Source: Salvia splendens (Eukaryota > Streptophyta > Magnoliopsida > Lamiales > Lamiaceae). From it: a stretch of DNA of 64,000 bases. Every line of letters begins with the position of its first letter. The first letter of the stretch is position 1. The stretch is from the NCBI RefSeq assembly GCF_004379255.2, contig NC_056035.1, positions 37,514,773 through 37,578,772 on the forward strand, read 5' to 3'. Positions 1 through 11,179 of the stretch are shown here, in pieces. The position numbers were made by a program, and so were the translations under genes. The notes beneath the pieces are model-generated. The model was not told the origin of the DNA and searched no databases. It saw nothing but the letters and a program-made list of their open reading frames with translations.

Positions 1-1866
1 TGACTCACGGTTCTCATCGTGTACACTAGTCCGAGTAGGGACGCACCCTTGCTAGGACCCGAATTCGATTAAACTCATAGTAGGGACTCACTCCCCACTA
101 AGCAATCATCAACATCAATATCAATCTCATCAACATCAACATCAACATCAACATCGACATCATGTGAACGAGAATGTGGCCGCAAACTCGATCACTAGAC
201 CGGCCGACCCAAAAGACGGCTCACGATCCCCATTGGTGTACACTAGCTTGAATAGGGACTCACTCCCTATACAAACCCGAATTCGATTTCAATAGGTCTA
301 GTAGGGACAACTCCCTTGCTAAACAAACAGATATGCATTTCTCAAAACAAAAACATGGCATGACATACCCTTTTGAAAACTTTATTTTCCTCAAAACGTA
401 TTTGAAACACAATTCACTTTTCTGTCAAGGTCGAGCATCATCATATCACATCCACAAAGTCGAGCAATTCACAACCACTCAAAGGCTATCACTTTCACAA
501 TCAATTCACAACATATGACAATTCACTTTCACACTTTAAACATATATATCACATTGTCATGGAATGAAATGATAATTGGCAATCACACTTAGAAAGTAAT
601 TCATCACTAAAAAGATGCTCAAACCGGATATAATAAATCGCAAGCTCTTGAAAGTAATTTAGTTCGAAAGCCCACCTAGTTCGTTTAATTTTTTTTCTGA
701 GTTTGAAATCCTTACTTCGACTTTAATTTTGTTCGTGGAGAAATCCCTTGCTTGAGTCCATGCTTCTCTTCTCTTTCATTTATTTTTGCAGCCACCCGAG
801 CTTCCTATCTCCATCGACCCAATTAATCAATTCCGTTGATCCAGATGCCAACCCATAATGATTGAATATTCTCAGCCCAAAAGTCATAATCAAACTCTTA
901 GCCCATAATTTCAATTTAGATCAACCGGCCCAAGTATTTAAAATCCCAGCCCACTTTTATTCTTCAAATTATTTTGTGAGCCCACAAAGTAGCCCAACAA
1001 TTAAAAAGGTCTACATACTCCCCTCTCCACCATCGTCTATCTCCTTTTTCTTCCCAAATTAGAAAATCCCCCAAATTGAGAAATCCCTCATACCGTCGTC
1101 TCTCTTCCAAAATTCACTCATCCTCCGTTCAATTCAGCGCCACCTCCGGTGGCTGGTTCGGTTCCTCGCCAACGCTGATGTCTACACGAAGCAGGCACCG
1201 AGCTGCCCTCGCCCGCTGCGTCGCCGCTGAACGCCGCCGTTCGCCGAGAAGATATGACGCTGCCGCCACGGTGCTGTCGCTCTTCTTCTCCGTGTCAATT
1301 CGCCACCGCTGCCTCGTGTAATTCTCCGTCATCATAGCTGTTGTCCGCGAGCTGCTGTCGTCGCGGTTGAACGGGATCCATCACGCTCCAATTTTCTTTG
1401 CTGCCTCTGCTCAGCGCCGCCATCCGCCGCCGCCTCTCTCTCTTTCCCCCTCCGTCTGTCCCTCTCTTCTCTCCTAGCGCTGCACCGTACCATCAAGCCG
1501 TTGTGAGACCGCCGGCGTCGTCGCATCACATCGCCCTTTACAGAGCTCACTCCCTCACGCCGATCTCTCCCCTGTCGCCATCGCCAACTACTGCTGCTCT
1601 TCGAAATTTCGTGAACAGCCGTTCCGTCAAAGACTTCTTCTCCCAAATCCCTCTCTTTTTCCACTCTTACTATTCTCGTTGGTCTTCATAATTTTGGATT
1701 GAAAGGTGAGAGAATTTGTGGAAACATTAATATGAAAAAAAAAAACAAATACTTTGGGAGAGGATATATCACCACGGATATGCGTAACTGTCAAGATATT
1801 ATTTTCTGACTTGGTGACCAAGTTAGCTTAATTAATTAATTTAAATTTTTTTTTTGGGTTGTTACA
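1..1866 (-). mobile_element. Left LTR (3' LTR of a minus-strand Gypsy-type element), truncated by the window edge
   Basis: Positions 1-1866 repeat 3416-6003 almost base for base. Both copies end in the same GGGTTGTTACA. The left copy lacks two of three tandem 356-bp units present in the right copy and has a slightly shorter ATCAAC run. Read on the minus strand the LTR begins TGTAACAACCC, typical of plant Gypsy-type LTRs. The start lies outside the window. Short ORFs inside (for example 1076-1321 and 1398-1691) are repeated in both LTRs and show no domain, so they are not called as genes. The GC-rich stretch at about 1130-1620 is low-complexity CCG/CTC sequence that could belong to the transcribed part of the LTR. 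Confidence 0.85.
615..970. repeat. Single copy of the 356-bp unit that is triplicated in the other LTR
   Basis: It runs from ATGCTCAAACCGG to TTCTTCAAATT. The matching unit occurs three times head to tail at 4039-5106 in the right LTR. The left LTR therefore shows either the ancestral state or a collapsed state. Confidence 0.85.
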
Positions 1867-2770
1867 CTCTACCCATCTTAACAAAAATTCCGTCCCGAAA
1901 TTTGCTTACCTCCTTCGAATATAGCATTTCTCCATTATCTTGTCTTCCAAGCAGCTTCCTCATGTCGTTTAATTGACATTGTAGTTGAAAGTCACATCGC
2001 TGCCACTTTTAATAAATTACGCGAGATTAGACTATATTAAATTAAATCGCGCACTTCGCATCATCCCTCCTTGTCTTGCACCCTCTTTTGCGCTTGAACT
2101 TCATTTCGTCTTCGCTATCTTCCACCTCTTGAAATCTTCCTAGTATTCTTTTTTTTTTGTTCTTGTCGTTGAGGGAAAACGTAGGAAATAATAATATAGT
2201 TCACACATCAAGCTTGCTCCAACGTTTCGCGCCATTCCAAGAAAAATTTCATGGTCCACCGGCCTCCATTCGCACTCTCGCTCTCCTTGCCTCGTATCTT
2301 GATAATCTAGGAATTTCGCCCCTCTTCCCTTTATCGTTCGTTTTCTTCGCTCGGGAAAGCGATAGATAAATTGTCAATTTACAACTATGGTTCGCGCACA
2401 TTCCATCTAGCTTAGTCTTAGGCACTCTAAGTTCACAGCACATTTAACAATCTCATAGATCGGCAAATATCACAATTAAAGTCATTCATACTTCAAATAA
2501 CAAGTATAATACACAACATTTACCTTCCCAAAACACAACCCTTTCACATTTCACATCTACTTTCAAAACAAATATTTTCTTCAAAACTCACACTTTTCTA
2601 AAAAAATTTCACATAAAAATATATTACCTCTTTCTTGGTTGAGCGTGGCGAAGCGGGATGTTGAGCCTTCCAAATTTAACCTTATTTTAGTCTAGCGAAT
2701 CTAATCTAGACTAAGAATGAAAAAGATTCTCGGGTCCAGAGCGGAAAGAAAAATTGCTCTGATACCACTC
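1867..2770 (-). mobile_element. Internal region of the Gypsy-type element (904 bp, almost non-coding)
   Basis: This sequence lies between the two LTRs and is the whole internal part of the element. Read on the minus strand it opens with a primer-binding site next to the right LTR and ends with a purine-rich tract (AAGATGGGTAGAG, 1867-1879) next to the left LTR. No gag or pol ORF remains. Near 1945-1966 the minus strand reads a short HEEAAWKT-like peptide followed by a stop. This could be the decayed end of a chromodomain-type pol tail, but it is too short to prove. With about 3.2-kb LTRs and a 0.9-kb core, the element must have been mobilised in trans by a relative. Confidence 0.75.
2756..2767 (-). 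promoter_or_regulatory. Primer-binding site, initiator tRNA-Met type
   Basis: The minus strand reads TGGTATCAGAGC three bases inside the LTR end (TGACA then GAG). This is the classic plant LTR-retrotransposon PBS and fixes the element's orientation as minus. Confidence 0.9.
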
Positions 2771-5700
2771 TGTCACGACCGCATTTTCTAAAGATAGAAA
2801 ACATGGTTGATCGCGACTAGGGGAGGACTAAAGAAGAGGGGAAGAAAGGGGAAAAGCACACAACTCGACCATAGCTCCAAATAAATGGGAAAAGCTCGAA
2901 ATAAAATCAGAGTATCATTTCAACAATCAGCAACTCGAGATAAAATTATCTCAACAATACTGCGGAAGAAACCATATTCAGCGGAAGCATTCGAGAGTAG
3001 ATTACTATTATGTATGAAGACATAATATATTCAGAAAGTTTTATTTACCATCTTCTTCACTTTCATGCTCAACACCCACCGCGCTCGTCACCGCTCAACC
3101 TGCACATAGGGAAAACATATGCAGGGCTGAGTACTTGATGCACTCAGTGGACAAATGCCAAAGCAATTTTATAAAAACAGTTATATCATGCCACCATTAA
3201 GTGACCTCGGGGTTTTAACTTGAAAAGGCCCGAGACACTAAAAACAAAAATATCTCCAACACAACTTTCAAATCATCCTCAAATCCTTTTTCCTCATTAT
3301 TTCAAAACACGACCATTTCTCCTTGAATTATTTAAGAAACTGCCATATCTGTTCTTTAGGGTGCCGTGTAAGGGGCCACTTTCCACGAGCACGAAAAACC
3401 GGCCAACCCGTTCGATGACTCACGGTTCTCATCGTGTACACTAGTCCGAGTAGGGACGCACCCTTGCTAGGACCCGAATTCGATTAAACTCATAGTAGGG
3501 ACTCACTCCCCACTAAGCAATCATCAACATCAATATCAATCTCATCAATCTCATCAACATCAACATCAACATCAACATCGACATCATGTGAACGAGAATG
3601 TGGCCGCAAACTCGATCACTAGACCGGCCGACCCAAAAGACGGCTCACGATCCCCATTGGTGTACACTAGCTTGAATAGGGACTCACTCCCTATACAAAC
3701 CTGAATTCGATTTCAATAGGTCTAGTAGGGACAACTCTCTTGCTAAACAAACAGATATGCATTTCTCAAAACAAAAACATGGCATGACATACCCTTTTGA
3801 AAACTTTATTTTCCTCAAAACGTATTTGAAACACAATTCACTTTTCTGTCAAGGTCGAGCATCATCATATCACATCCACAAAGTCGAGCAATTCACAACC
3901 ACTCAAAGGCTATCACTTTCACAATCAATTCACAACATATGACAATTCACTTTCACACTTTAAACATATATATCACATTGTCATGGAATGAAATGATAAT
4001 TGGCAATCACACTTAGAAAGTAATTCATCACTAAAAAGATGCTCAAACCGGATATAATAAATCGCAAGCTCTTGAAAGTAATTTAGTTCGAAAGCCCACC
4101 TAGTTCGTTTAATTTTTTTTCTGCGTTTGAAATCCTTACTTCGACTTTAATTTTGTTCGTGGAGAAATCCCTTGCTTGAGTCCATGCTTCTCTTTTCTTT
4201 CATTTATTTTTGCAGCCACCCGAGCTTCCTATCTCCATCGACCCAATTAATCAATTCCGTTGATCCAGATGCCAGCCCATAATGATTGAATATTCTCAGC
4301 CCAAAAGTCATAATCAAACTCTTAGCCCATAATTTCAATTTAGATCAACCGGCCCAAGTATTTAAAATCCCAGCCCACTTTTATTCTTCAAATTATGCTC
4401 AAACCGGATATAATAAATCGCAAGCTCTTGAAAGTAATTTAGTTCGAAAGCCCACCTAGTTCGTTTAATTTTTTTTCTGAGTTTGAAATCCTTACTTCGA
4501 CTTTAATTTTGTTCGTGGAGAAATCCCTTGCTTGAGTCCATGCTTCTCTTTTCTTTCATTTATTTTTGCAGCCACCCGAGCTTCCTATCTCCATCGACCC
4601 AATTAATCAATTCCGTTGATCCAGATGCCAACCCATAATGATTGAATATTCTCAGCCCAAAAGTCATAATCAAACTCTTAGCCCATAATTTCAATTTAGA
4701 TCAACCGGCCCAAGTATTTAAAATCTCAGCCCACTTTTATTCTTCAAATTATGCTCAAACCGGATATAATAAATCGCAAGCTCTTGAAAGTAATTTAGTT
4801 CGAAAGCCCACCTAGTTCGTTTAATTTTTTTTCTGAGTTTGAAATCCTTACTTCGACTTTAATTTTGTTCGTGGAGAAATCCCTTGCTTGAGTCCATGTT
4901 TCTCTTCTCTTTCATTTATTTTTGCAGCCACCCGAGCTTCCTATCTCCATCAACCCAATTAATCAATTCCGTTGATCCAGATGCCAGCCCATAATGATTG
5001 AATATTCTCAGCCCAAAAGTCATAATCAAACTCTTAGCCCATAATTTCAATTTAGATCAACCGGCCCAAGTATTTAAAATCCCAGCCCACTTTTATTCTT
5101 CAAATTATTTTGTGAGCCCACAAAGTAGCCCAACAATTAAAAAGGTCTACATACTCCCCTCTCCACCATCGTCTATCTCCTTTTTCTTCCCAAATTAGAA
5201 AATCCCCCAAATTGAGAAATCCCTCGTACCGTCGTCTCTCTTCCAAAATTCACTCATCCTCCGTTCAATTCAGCGCCACCTCCGGTGGCTGGTTCGGTTC
5301 CTCGCCAACGCTGATGTCTGCACGAAGCAGGCACCGAGCTGCCCTCGCCCGCTGCGTCGCCGCTGAACGCCGCCGTTCGCCGAGAAGATATGACGCTGCC
5401 GCCACGGTGCTGTCGCTCTTCTTTTCCGTGTCAATTCGCCACCGCTGCCTCGTGTAATTCTCCGTCATCATAGCTGCTGTCCGCGAGCTGCTGTCGTCGC
5501 GGTTGAACGGGATCCATCACGCTCCAATTTTCTTTGCTGCCTCTGCTCAGCGCCGCCATCCGCCGCCGCCTCTCTCTCTTTCCCCCTCCGTCTGTCCCTC
5601 TCTTCTCTCCTGTCGCTGCACCGTACCATCAAGCCGCTGTGAGACCGCCGGCGTCGTCGCATCACATCGCCCTTTACAGAGCTCACTCCCTCACGCCGAT

Positions 5701-6003
5701 CTCTCCCCTGTCGCCATCGCCAACTACTGCTGCTCTTCGAAATTTCGTGAACAGCCGTTCCGTCGAAGACTTCTTCTCCCAAATCCCTCTCTTTTTCCAC
5801 TCCTACTATTCTCGTTGGTCTTCATAATTTTGGATTGAAAGGTGAGAGAATTTGTGGAAACATTAATATGAAAAAAAAAACAAATACTTTGGGAGAGGAT
5901 ATATCACCACGGATATGCGTAACTGTCAAGATTTGATTTTCTGACTTGGTGACCAAGTTAGCTTAATTAATTAATTTAAAATTTTTTTTTTTGGGTTGTT
6001 ACA
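2771..6003 (-). mobile_element. Right LTR (5' LTR of the minus-strand Gypsy-type element), complete, 3233 bp
   Basis: It is bounded by TGTCACGACC at 2771 and TTGTTACA at 6003 (TG..CA on either strand) and lies immediately beside the PBS. It matches the left LTR closely; the differences I see are scattered single bases, a few extra ATCAAC-type bases near 3540, and the 356-bp triplication at 4039-5106. The high similarity points to a fairly recent insertion. The right flank starts GGAAG at 6004. The matching target duplication would lie left of the window. Confidence 0.85.
4039..5106. repeat. Three tandem 356-bp units inside the right LTR
   Basis: The units start at 4039, 4395 and 4751, each with ATGCTCAAACCGG, and each ends TTCTTCAAATT. 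They differ by only a few bases, so the amplification is recent, either after insertion or shortly before it. The left LTR has one unit. Confidence 0.9.
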
Positions 6004-6177
6004 GGAAGTACATGTGGCATGCTTTCTATTTATTTAATTATTTTTTATTCGAGTTGTGGATATGCTATGGGAGGGCTATTGCATGTCCAGAACCATTGGA
6101 GATGCTCTAAGTTATTTTCAATTTTACTCGTGTTTATTTAACTAATAGCCTACAAATCATATTGTATAAGAAAATGA
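6004..6177. other. Short spacer right of the Gypsy-type element
   Basis: Unique-looking AT-rich sequence with no ORF or structure that I can support. Confidence 0.4.
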
Positions 6178-7531
6178 TTTCGGATACCCGGATACCCGAT
6201 TCGGGTATCCAGTCCCAAAAAATCGGGTACCCAATCCCGATTTAAAAAAAAATCATATTTTTCCACAGGTTGTATTAGTGTAACTGTATGCGATCATTAA
6301 TCATTATACACATGATACCTACATAAAGTGAAATCATACTCATTTACAAAAAAAGAGATCAAAGTGAGAAGACATTCATTAGCAAAAACAGCAGCCAACA
6401 TCCACCACATACGATGATGGTCATGCATATTCTCTAGCCCAGCATTCTGTAAAAATTTCAATGGTAACCACCGCTCTGGCAATGGGAGCATGTAGCTAGT
6501 AAGGGACGATCCAAGGTTTCCTGGCAAAACCTTCGGATTGTGAACCCCCTATTGATGGGTGTGAAACTGAGCTGCAGTCGAAAGAAGAAAATGAGCTGAT
6601 TCCAAAACATATACTATGAGATAATATATAACAAGATAAGTGAGCAGCGTTTAATTTGTCGTGTTTGATACACAAGAGAAATTACCATTCATGGTGCTAA
6701 AAATCAAAATACATGTAAAATGAATTGATAATTCATTAAGCTAAACATTAGCCAAAATACAATTGATTGAAATGACTATTCATTGTGAATTAGCCAAAAC
6801 TGAAGATTGAGAATTTTTGACAAATACACGACAGATGGTCGAAACAAATTAAAATCATGTAAACTAAGAATTTGGAAAAATCAAATGACAAAAATCATAC
6901 ACAAGACAGAATTGCAATGCTTCTTTCGAAATTCCCCCTTTCAAATTTTATCATTTAATGACATCTCAGATCCGTTTCTTTTTGACAGACAAATTATGTA
7001 CGCAAGGATCGCTCTCACTCTCTCAAACCTGGGGTGAAATTTTCTCCGTTGCAGAGTATCAGCTTTGCTTTTAATCAAGCCGCCTGTTTTCGATTTTCAT
7101 CCATTTGCTTTTAATTAAGCAAATGAAGTCGATGAGTAGACGACAAGCTCGTCGGTGCAGGCGGTGGTGCTCGTCATCGGTGGGTCGTGGGTGAGGGTGA
7201 GAGGCAGCCCGCAGCGGCGCAGCCGAGAGGGAGACAGAGTGAGACAGGGAGCGGGAGGGTCAGGGACTCAGGGAGTGTAAAGTGTGTAACTAATGTGTAG
7301 AACCCTAATTGAATTAATTGAGTCAAAGATTCAAAGTAATTGATAAATTGACAAATTAAATAAAACATTAGTAAAATTATATATATTTTTCGGGTTTTCG
7401 GGTATTACCCAATCGGGTATCGGGTAACCCGATACCCGGAAATCCCAATAACCCAATACCCGATCCCGACCCGAAACCCGATTTTTCGGTTATCGGGTAT
7501 CCAATACCCGATATCCATTTTGACAGCCCTA
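6178..7531. mobile_element. Probable hAT-like non-autonomous element with CGGGTA-rich ends
   Basis: Both ends carry dense copies of CGGGTA/TACCCG (6180-6245 and 7388-7515). The right end closes with TGACAGCCCTA at 7521-7531, matching the TAGGGCTGTCA-type ends of plant hAT elements. The left terminus is not clean and no 8-bp duplication was found, so the left edge is approximate or deleted. The interior holds an unrecognised minus ORF at 6297-6527 (76 codons) and no hAT transposase. A small perfect palindrome of TTTGCTTTTAATTAAGCAAA type lies near 7102-7123. Confidence 0.5.
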
Positions 7532-7941
7532 GTAGTGGGATTAAGACCTGAGATATAAGAGTAGGGAAAATATGCAAAATCCAAATAGCTGAATCGAACC
7601 AAAATATACTAATATTTAGCCTTGATTTTCAAATTGGATCATATGCCTTTATATTCCAACACATGATATTAAATGGTAGAAATAGCGTGTGAGACATCAA
7701 AATAATGAAAATATTTCTATTTAAATGTACCTGATGGAGTATTTGTTTTTTGAATCCAAAATATTAAAAATTGATTTCGGAGTTTTTACCGTTGGGATTA
7801 AGTTATAAAAATTTTAGATTTTCAAATTCGGATTCTCAATTATGTCAATTGGGTTTGGATTTCAGGTCTCTCAAAATTGGACTTTTGGATCGGTTTGGAT
7901 TACGAAGCCACTTTATACGACTGCACCGTCCCATGTAAGTT
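7532..7941. other. Intergenic AT-rich sequence
   Basis: No gene, repeat family or regulatory site that I can support. Short ORFs only. Confidence 0.4.
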
Positions 7942-7957
7942 GTAACCACCTCACCTG
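7942..7957. repeat. Left target-site duplication of the SINE
   Basis: It matches 8218-8233 with one mismatch in 16 bp. Confidence 0.85.
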
Positions 7958-8217
7958 CCCGCAGGGGCGTAGCGCAGTTGGCAACGGAGGGTCAGATCTT
8001 GCTGCAATGAGCATGGGTTCGAATCTCACTGCTGTCGTGTAGTTGCTTCCATCTCTCAGGCACAAGTGTGAGGCCTTGGGAGATGGGCTTCTGGCAGCCA
8101 GTGGGTTAAGGCCTCCCCCTTAACAGGCTACTGCATACCCTGATTGAACCCCTCACATGATGTCGGGCCGGAGTGTGGGGGCCGCCAAGACGACGGAATC
8201 GCCTTTTATGCTGCAAC
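7958..8217 (+). mobile_element. tRNA-derived SINE
   Basis: An internal RNA polymerase III promoter is visible. Box A TAGCGCAGTTGG is at 7970-7981 and box B GGTTCGAATCTC at 8016-8027, 34 bp apart as in a tRNA gene. The body continues for about 190 bp beyond box B into unrelated sequence, so this is not a tRNA gene. A 16-bp duplication flanks it: GTAACCACCTCACCTG at 7942-7957 and GTAACCACTTCACCTG at 8218-8233, one mismatch, as expected for LINE-mediated insertion. The 3' end has a TTTTATG-like tail rather than a long poly(A). Confidence 0.88.
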
Positions 8218-8233
8218 GTAACCACTTCACCTG
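8218..8233. repeat. Right target-site duplication of the SINE
   Basis: It matches 7942-7957 with one mismatch in 16 bp. Confidence 0.85.
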
Positions 8234-8431
8234 TGAATCTGATACCTTCTCATGCATTATTTTCTGTCTTTTTTTTCTATCTTTATCTCATCAGATTCTT
8301 CTCCAACATCATGTTTGGAGTTCAAACTTGATCACTCTGAATTTGGATTTTCCATTCAATAAAATAGTACTAGCAGTATGTTTTTTCCTCTAATTTTAAC
8401 CATAGACTAATACTTACAATAAGGCTATATA

Positions 8432-8610
8432 CTCCCTTCGTCCCGCACTACTCGCACGTTTCATTTTCGGCACGGAGATTAAGGAATGAGTGTATAGCAA
8501 AGTCAAATATTACGGCTGTAGGTGAAATTTTTTACTAAAAATGGAAATAGTGCAAATAACTTGGGACGCCCAGAAAGGAAATAGGTGCAAGTAGTCCGGG
8601 ACGGAGGGAG
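8432..8610. mobile_element. Stowaway-type MITE (179 bp)
   Basis: The terminal inverted repeats are CTCCCTTCGTCCCG at the left and CGGGACGGAGGGAG at the right. TA duplications lie at 8430-8431 and 8611-8612. The inverted similarity extends inward (ACTACTCGCAC against GTGCAAGTAGT). Confidence 0.9.
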
Positions 8611-8612
8611 TA

Positions 8613-9485
8613 TAATTTATGTACAGTTGTTTCTGTTTATGTTACTCCTCTGAATTATAGAATGTGATGACCCATGGCATGCGGATGTTACTTGTTAGCA
8701 CGTTATAAAGCTTTTTTTTTTCTTTACTCGTTTAAAAAAACAATTCTCAAAAGAGATTAATAGTGATTCCTCATTTAAATTATTAATTTTAGCATATTGA
8801 AGGAAGGAAAAACATCTTTTCAATTGTTGTCTATAAATTAAGTGGGCTTTTATTTATGCTACAAGATATACTAGGCCTAACTAGCTACTACGTACTTAAA
8901 GCTATTTTCTTAAGCAATATATCAATGCATTAATTAAAAGGTTATTAACACATTGAGTGAAAAAAAGGCATTATCAGGTAATAAACTTATAAAAGTAAAA
9001 TCCGGCTATTAATATAGAATAAAATCACTAATTCGCAACTAAGAGTTTTCATAGTTGTAAATGTCTTAAAAAACAAGGTTTTATAATTATCATTACCAAC
9101 ACTGCAAAAGCCAAAAATTGTAAATGCAGTCCAACAAGTACAAAACCTTATAGATACCAAATACCATGTGTGGAATAAGGCTGATAATTTTTGACACGAA
9201 ACAATAATCCGTCGAGACGAATCCTTATTGGATTTTTTGAGGTTGGGTTCAATATTGAATTGACCTGATAGATAAAGACTCAATCCAAATGATTTGCCAG
9301 CCCTACATTGATATACTACTAATGAGTAAAAATATAAAAATAAAACATAAAAAATAATAATATTTTATTCATATTTAATTAGATGCTGAAGCTTTGCATG
9401 TTTGGATTGAACATAATATCTGTTGAAGCAGGGATGTATGAAAGTCGAAATGTGGAATAGTGAATAGCAATTCATATACACGAAA
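8613..9485. other. Intergenic region downstream of BAHD gene 1, with a duplicated block
   Basis: Positions 8620-8790 resemble 12190-12360: shared TTCTGTTTATGTTA-like, AGAATGTGATGA-like and TTCTCATTTA-like stretches in the same order. These flank BAHD gene 1. A hAT-like end (TTTGCCAGCCCTA) closes at 9305 without a visible partner. No gene seen. Confidence 0.45.
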
Positions 9486-11179
9486 TCAAAGGTTGCTATT
9501 GATGTATAAATATTTGTTGAATATAGCAGCAAAGGCATCCATTTTAAGCTTAGTAGTAACCAATGCAATTACTACTCCACCGTCTCTTCCCTTGCAAAGA
9601 TCAACCGCTCCATCATAATCTGTATGCACACATTCATACTTAATCGCTCTTCCCCATCCGTAATCCGAGCGCATGGATCAAGTCTCGGCGATCCGGATAT
9701 GGGAATAACCCGATTCCGGCTTTTCCACTCCGAAAAACTTTCTGGTTTCCTCTTGAAACCCTCCAAAATTCCCTGGCCAGCCTCCTTGACCGCTGCTGCA
9801 ATCGCATCCGCCGCAGCTAAAAATCCCCCGTCCCCCTTGAGCCTCCCATGGCTGCACCTCGCTCTCAGAAACACCAAGCAGTTACCGAAATAATTCTCCG
9901 GCAGCGGGGGGTTGAGTCGCCTCCGGCAGTCCACCGGAGAAGTTAGGTACTCTTGCACGTCGTCCTGCACCACCTCCCCGGCTGCGGCCGCGGAGGTGGC
10001 TAGGCAGCTCCAGATATGGGCGCAAATTGCCACAAACGTCGACATTCCATTCTTGAGTTTCTTCATCTCTCCATCGCTTAGGATGAAAGTGGATCGGACT
10101 TTATGTGAAGGGGAGGAAATGGTACGTGTAAAACTGGGCCCACTCGTCTTCACTTGCTCCCAAACAAAGGCGGAGAGTTTGTCGGATTCTTGAACGGAAT
10201 CTCGACCGTAGAAAGGGTCGAGGACGGAATATTCTCCGGCGCAGTTGGATTGGTGGATCGATGCCCATGTGCGGAGGAAGGAGAAGAGGCTAGCGCCGTC
10301 GCTTATGGCGTGGTGGTCTGTCACGCCCACGCAGATTCCCTCGTTCGGAAACAAGGTTACCTGAATCATTCATTTTAATGCTTACAATATAAATTTGTGT
10401 TTTGATTTCAAACTTCTAATTCTAATACTACAAAACTTAGTAAAATAAGTAAAGGATAGAAATAAAAGTGTGCTCACATACGATTGTTATATTTAAAATG
10501 GATCACTATTTGAAGAATCTGACTAAAATAGTAGTACTCTCTTTATCCCACCTTATGTGTCTCAATTTTTTATTTTGGTCTTCATTTTTTGGTAGTGAAC
10601 TAACTCAATCATACTCACATTAGCTAGTATAGTATTGATTTTTTCAATCCACTTTCTATTATATACGTTTCTTAAAACTATTGTAGGATCAAAGTGGAGA
10701 ACGGAGGTAGTAGTAATAACGGAAAATGTCACCTGAATAGTGGCGGCCTTGAATTTGATGTTGTCGGAGGAGTAAACTGCCGTGGGCATTTGAGGGACGA
10801 ATTGACGGAATTCATGAGTAGTCTTTGAATGATTGGCGGTTAGTTTGGGAAAGTCGGCGTCGGAGGTGGCGATTGTGAGTGGGAGAGAATCCCCATCAGC
10901 ATATCGGGCGACGGGCATAGTAGCGGAGGTGAGAGGGAAGATGATGTTGGATGCAAGTGGGAGGTAGTATTTGAGAGCAATGGATAGGGATTTTATGAGC
11001 ATTGGGACAATGGTCTCCAAAAAATAAGATTCTGAGTATTTGGTGTGGTAGAAATACAGAGTCTCAGCGGGAGGAGAGTGGAGCCATATCATGTCAAAAT
11101 ATACAAGTGGGAGCGATTGCTCCGCGCCAGCGCCGGCTGCCGGCGAGACACAGTGGAACTCCACAATTTTAATGGCCAT
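9486..11179 (-). pseudogene. BAHD acyltransferase 1 (anthocyanin/malonyl type), frameshifted near the DFGWG motif
   Basis: BAHD enzymes move an acyl group from acyl-CoA to a hydroxyl, here most like those acting on flavonoid or phenolic glycosides in the cytosol. Exon 1 is 10733-11179 (149 codons from MAIKIVEFHC). Exon 2 is 9486-10360. The 372-bp intron has GT..AG ends and falls after the AxxIQ codon, the usual BAHD position. The catalytic HxxxD is present as HAISD (about residues 166-170), and the clade motif YFGNC is intact. Exon 2 is 875 nt, one base short: at about 9667 the frame slips just before the DYGWG-type motif, and the true C-terminus (YGWGRAIKYEC to YINSNL) lies in another frame. 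Compared with gene 2 this is a 1-base deletion. It could be a real null allele or a sequence error. A TATATATTA-like box lies at about 11196-11206. The intron holds a MITE. Confidence 0.85.
10537..10710. mobile_element. Degenerate Stowaway-type MITE in the BAHD 1 intron
   Basis: The left end is CTCTCTTTATCCCACCTTAT and the right end AACGGAGGTAG, with TA at 10535-10536 and 10711-10712. The ends have several mismatches, so it is an old copy. Confidence 0.65.

Noticed and set aside
1076..1821. Several 60-110-codon ORFs on both strands, repeated at 5212-5838
   Set aside because: They lie in CCG/CTC-rich LTR sequence, occur on both strands in overlapping frames and show no domain.
6297..6527. 76-codon minus ORF inside the hAT-like element
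   Set aside because: Composition is not implausible, but I recognise nothing and there is no splice or promoter context, so it is not called.
7970..8041. Possible tRNA gene (good A and B boxes)
   Set aside because: The sequence continues as a ~260-bp body bounded by a 16-bp duplication and does not form an obvious tRNA acceptor stem, so it is a SINE.
8987..9283. 98-codon minus ORF
   Set aside because: No domain or conservation signal; it ends beside a hAT-like terminus (TTTGCCAGCCCTA at 9305) and is probably repeat-derived.
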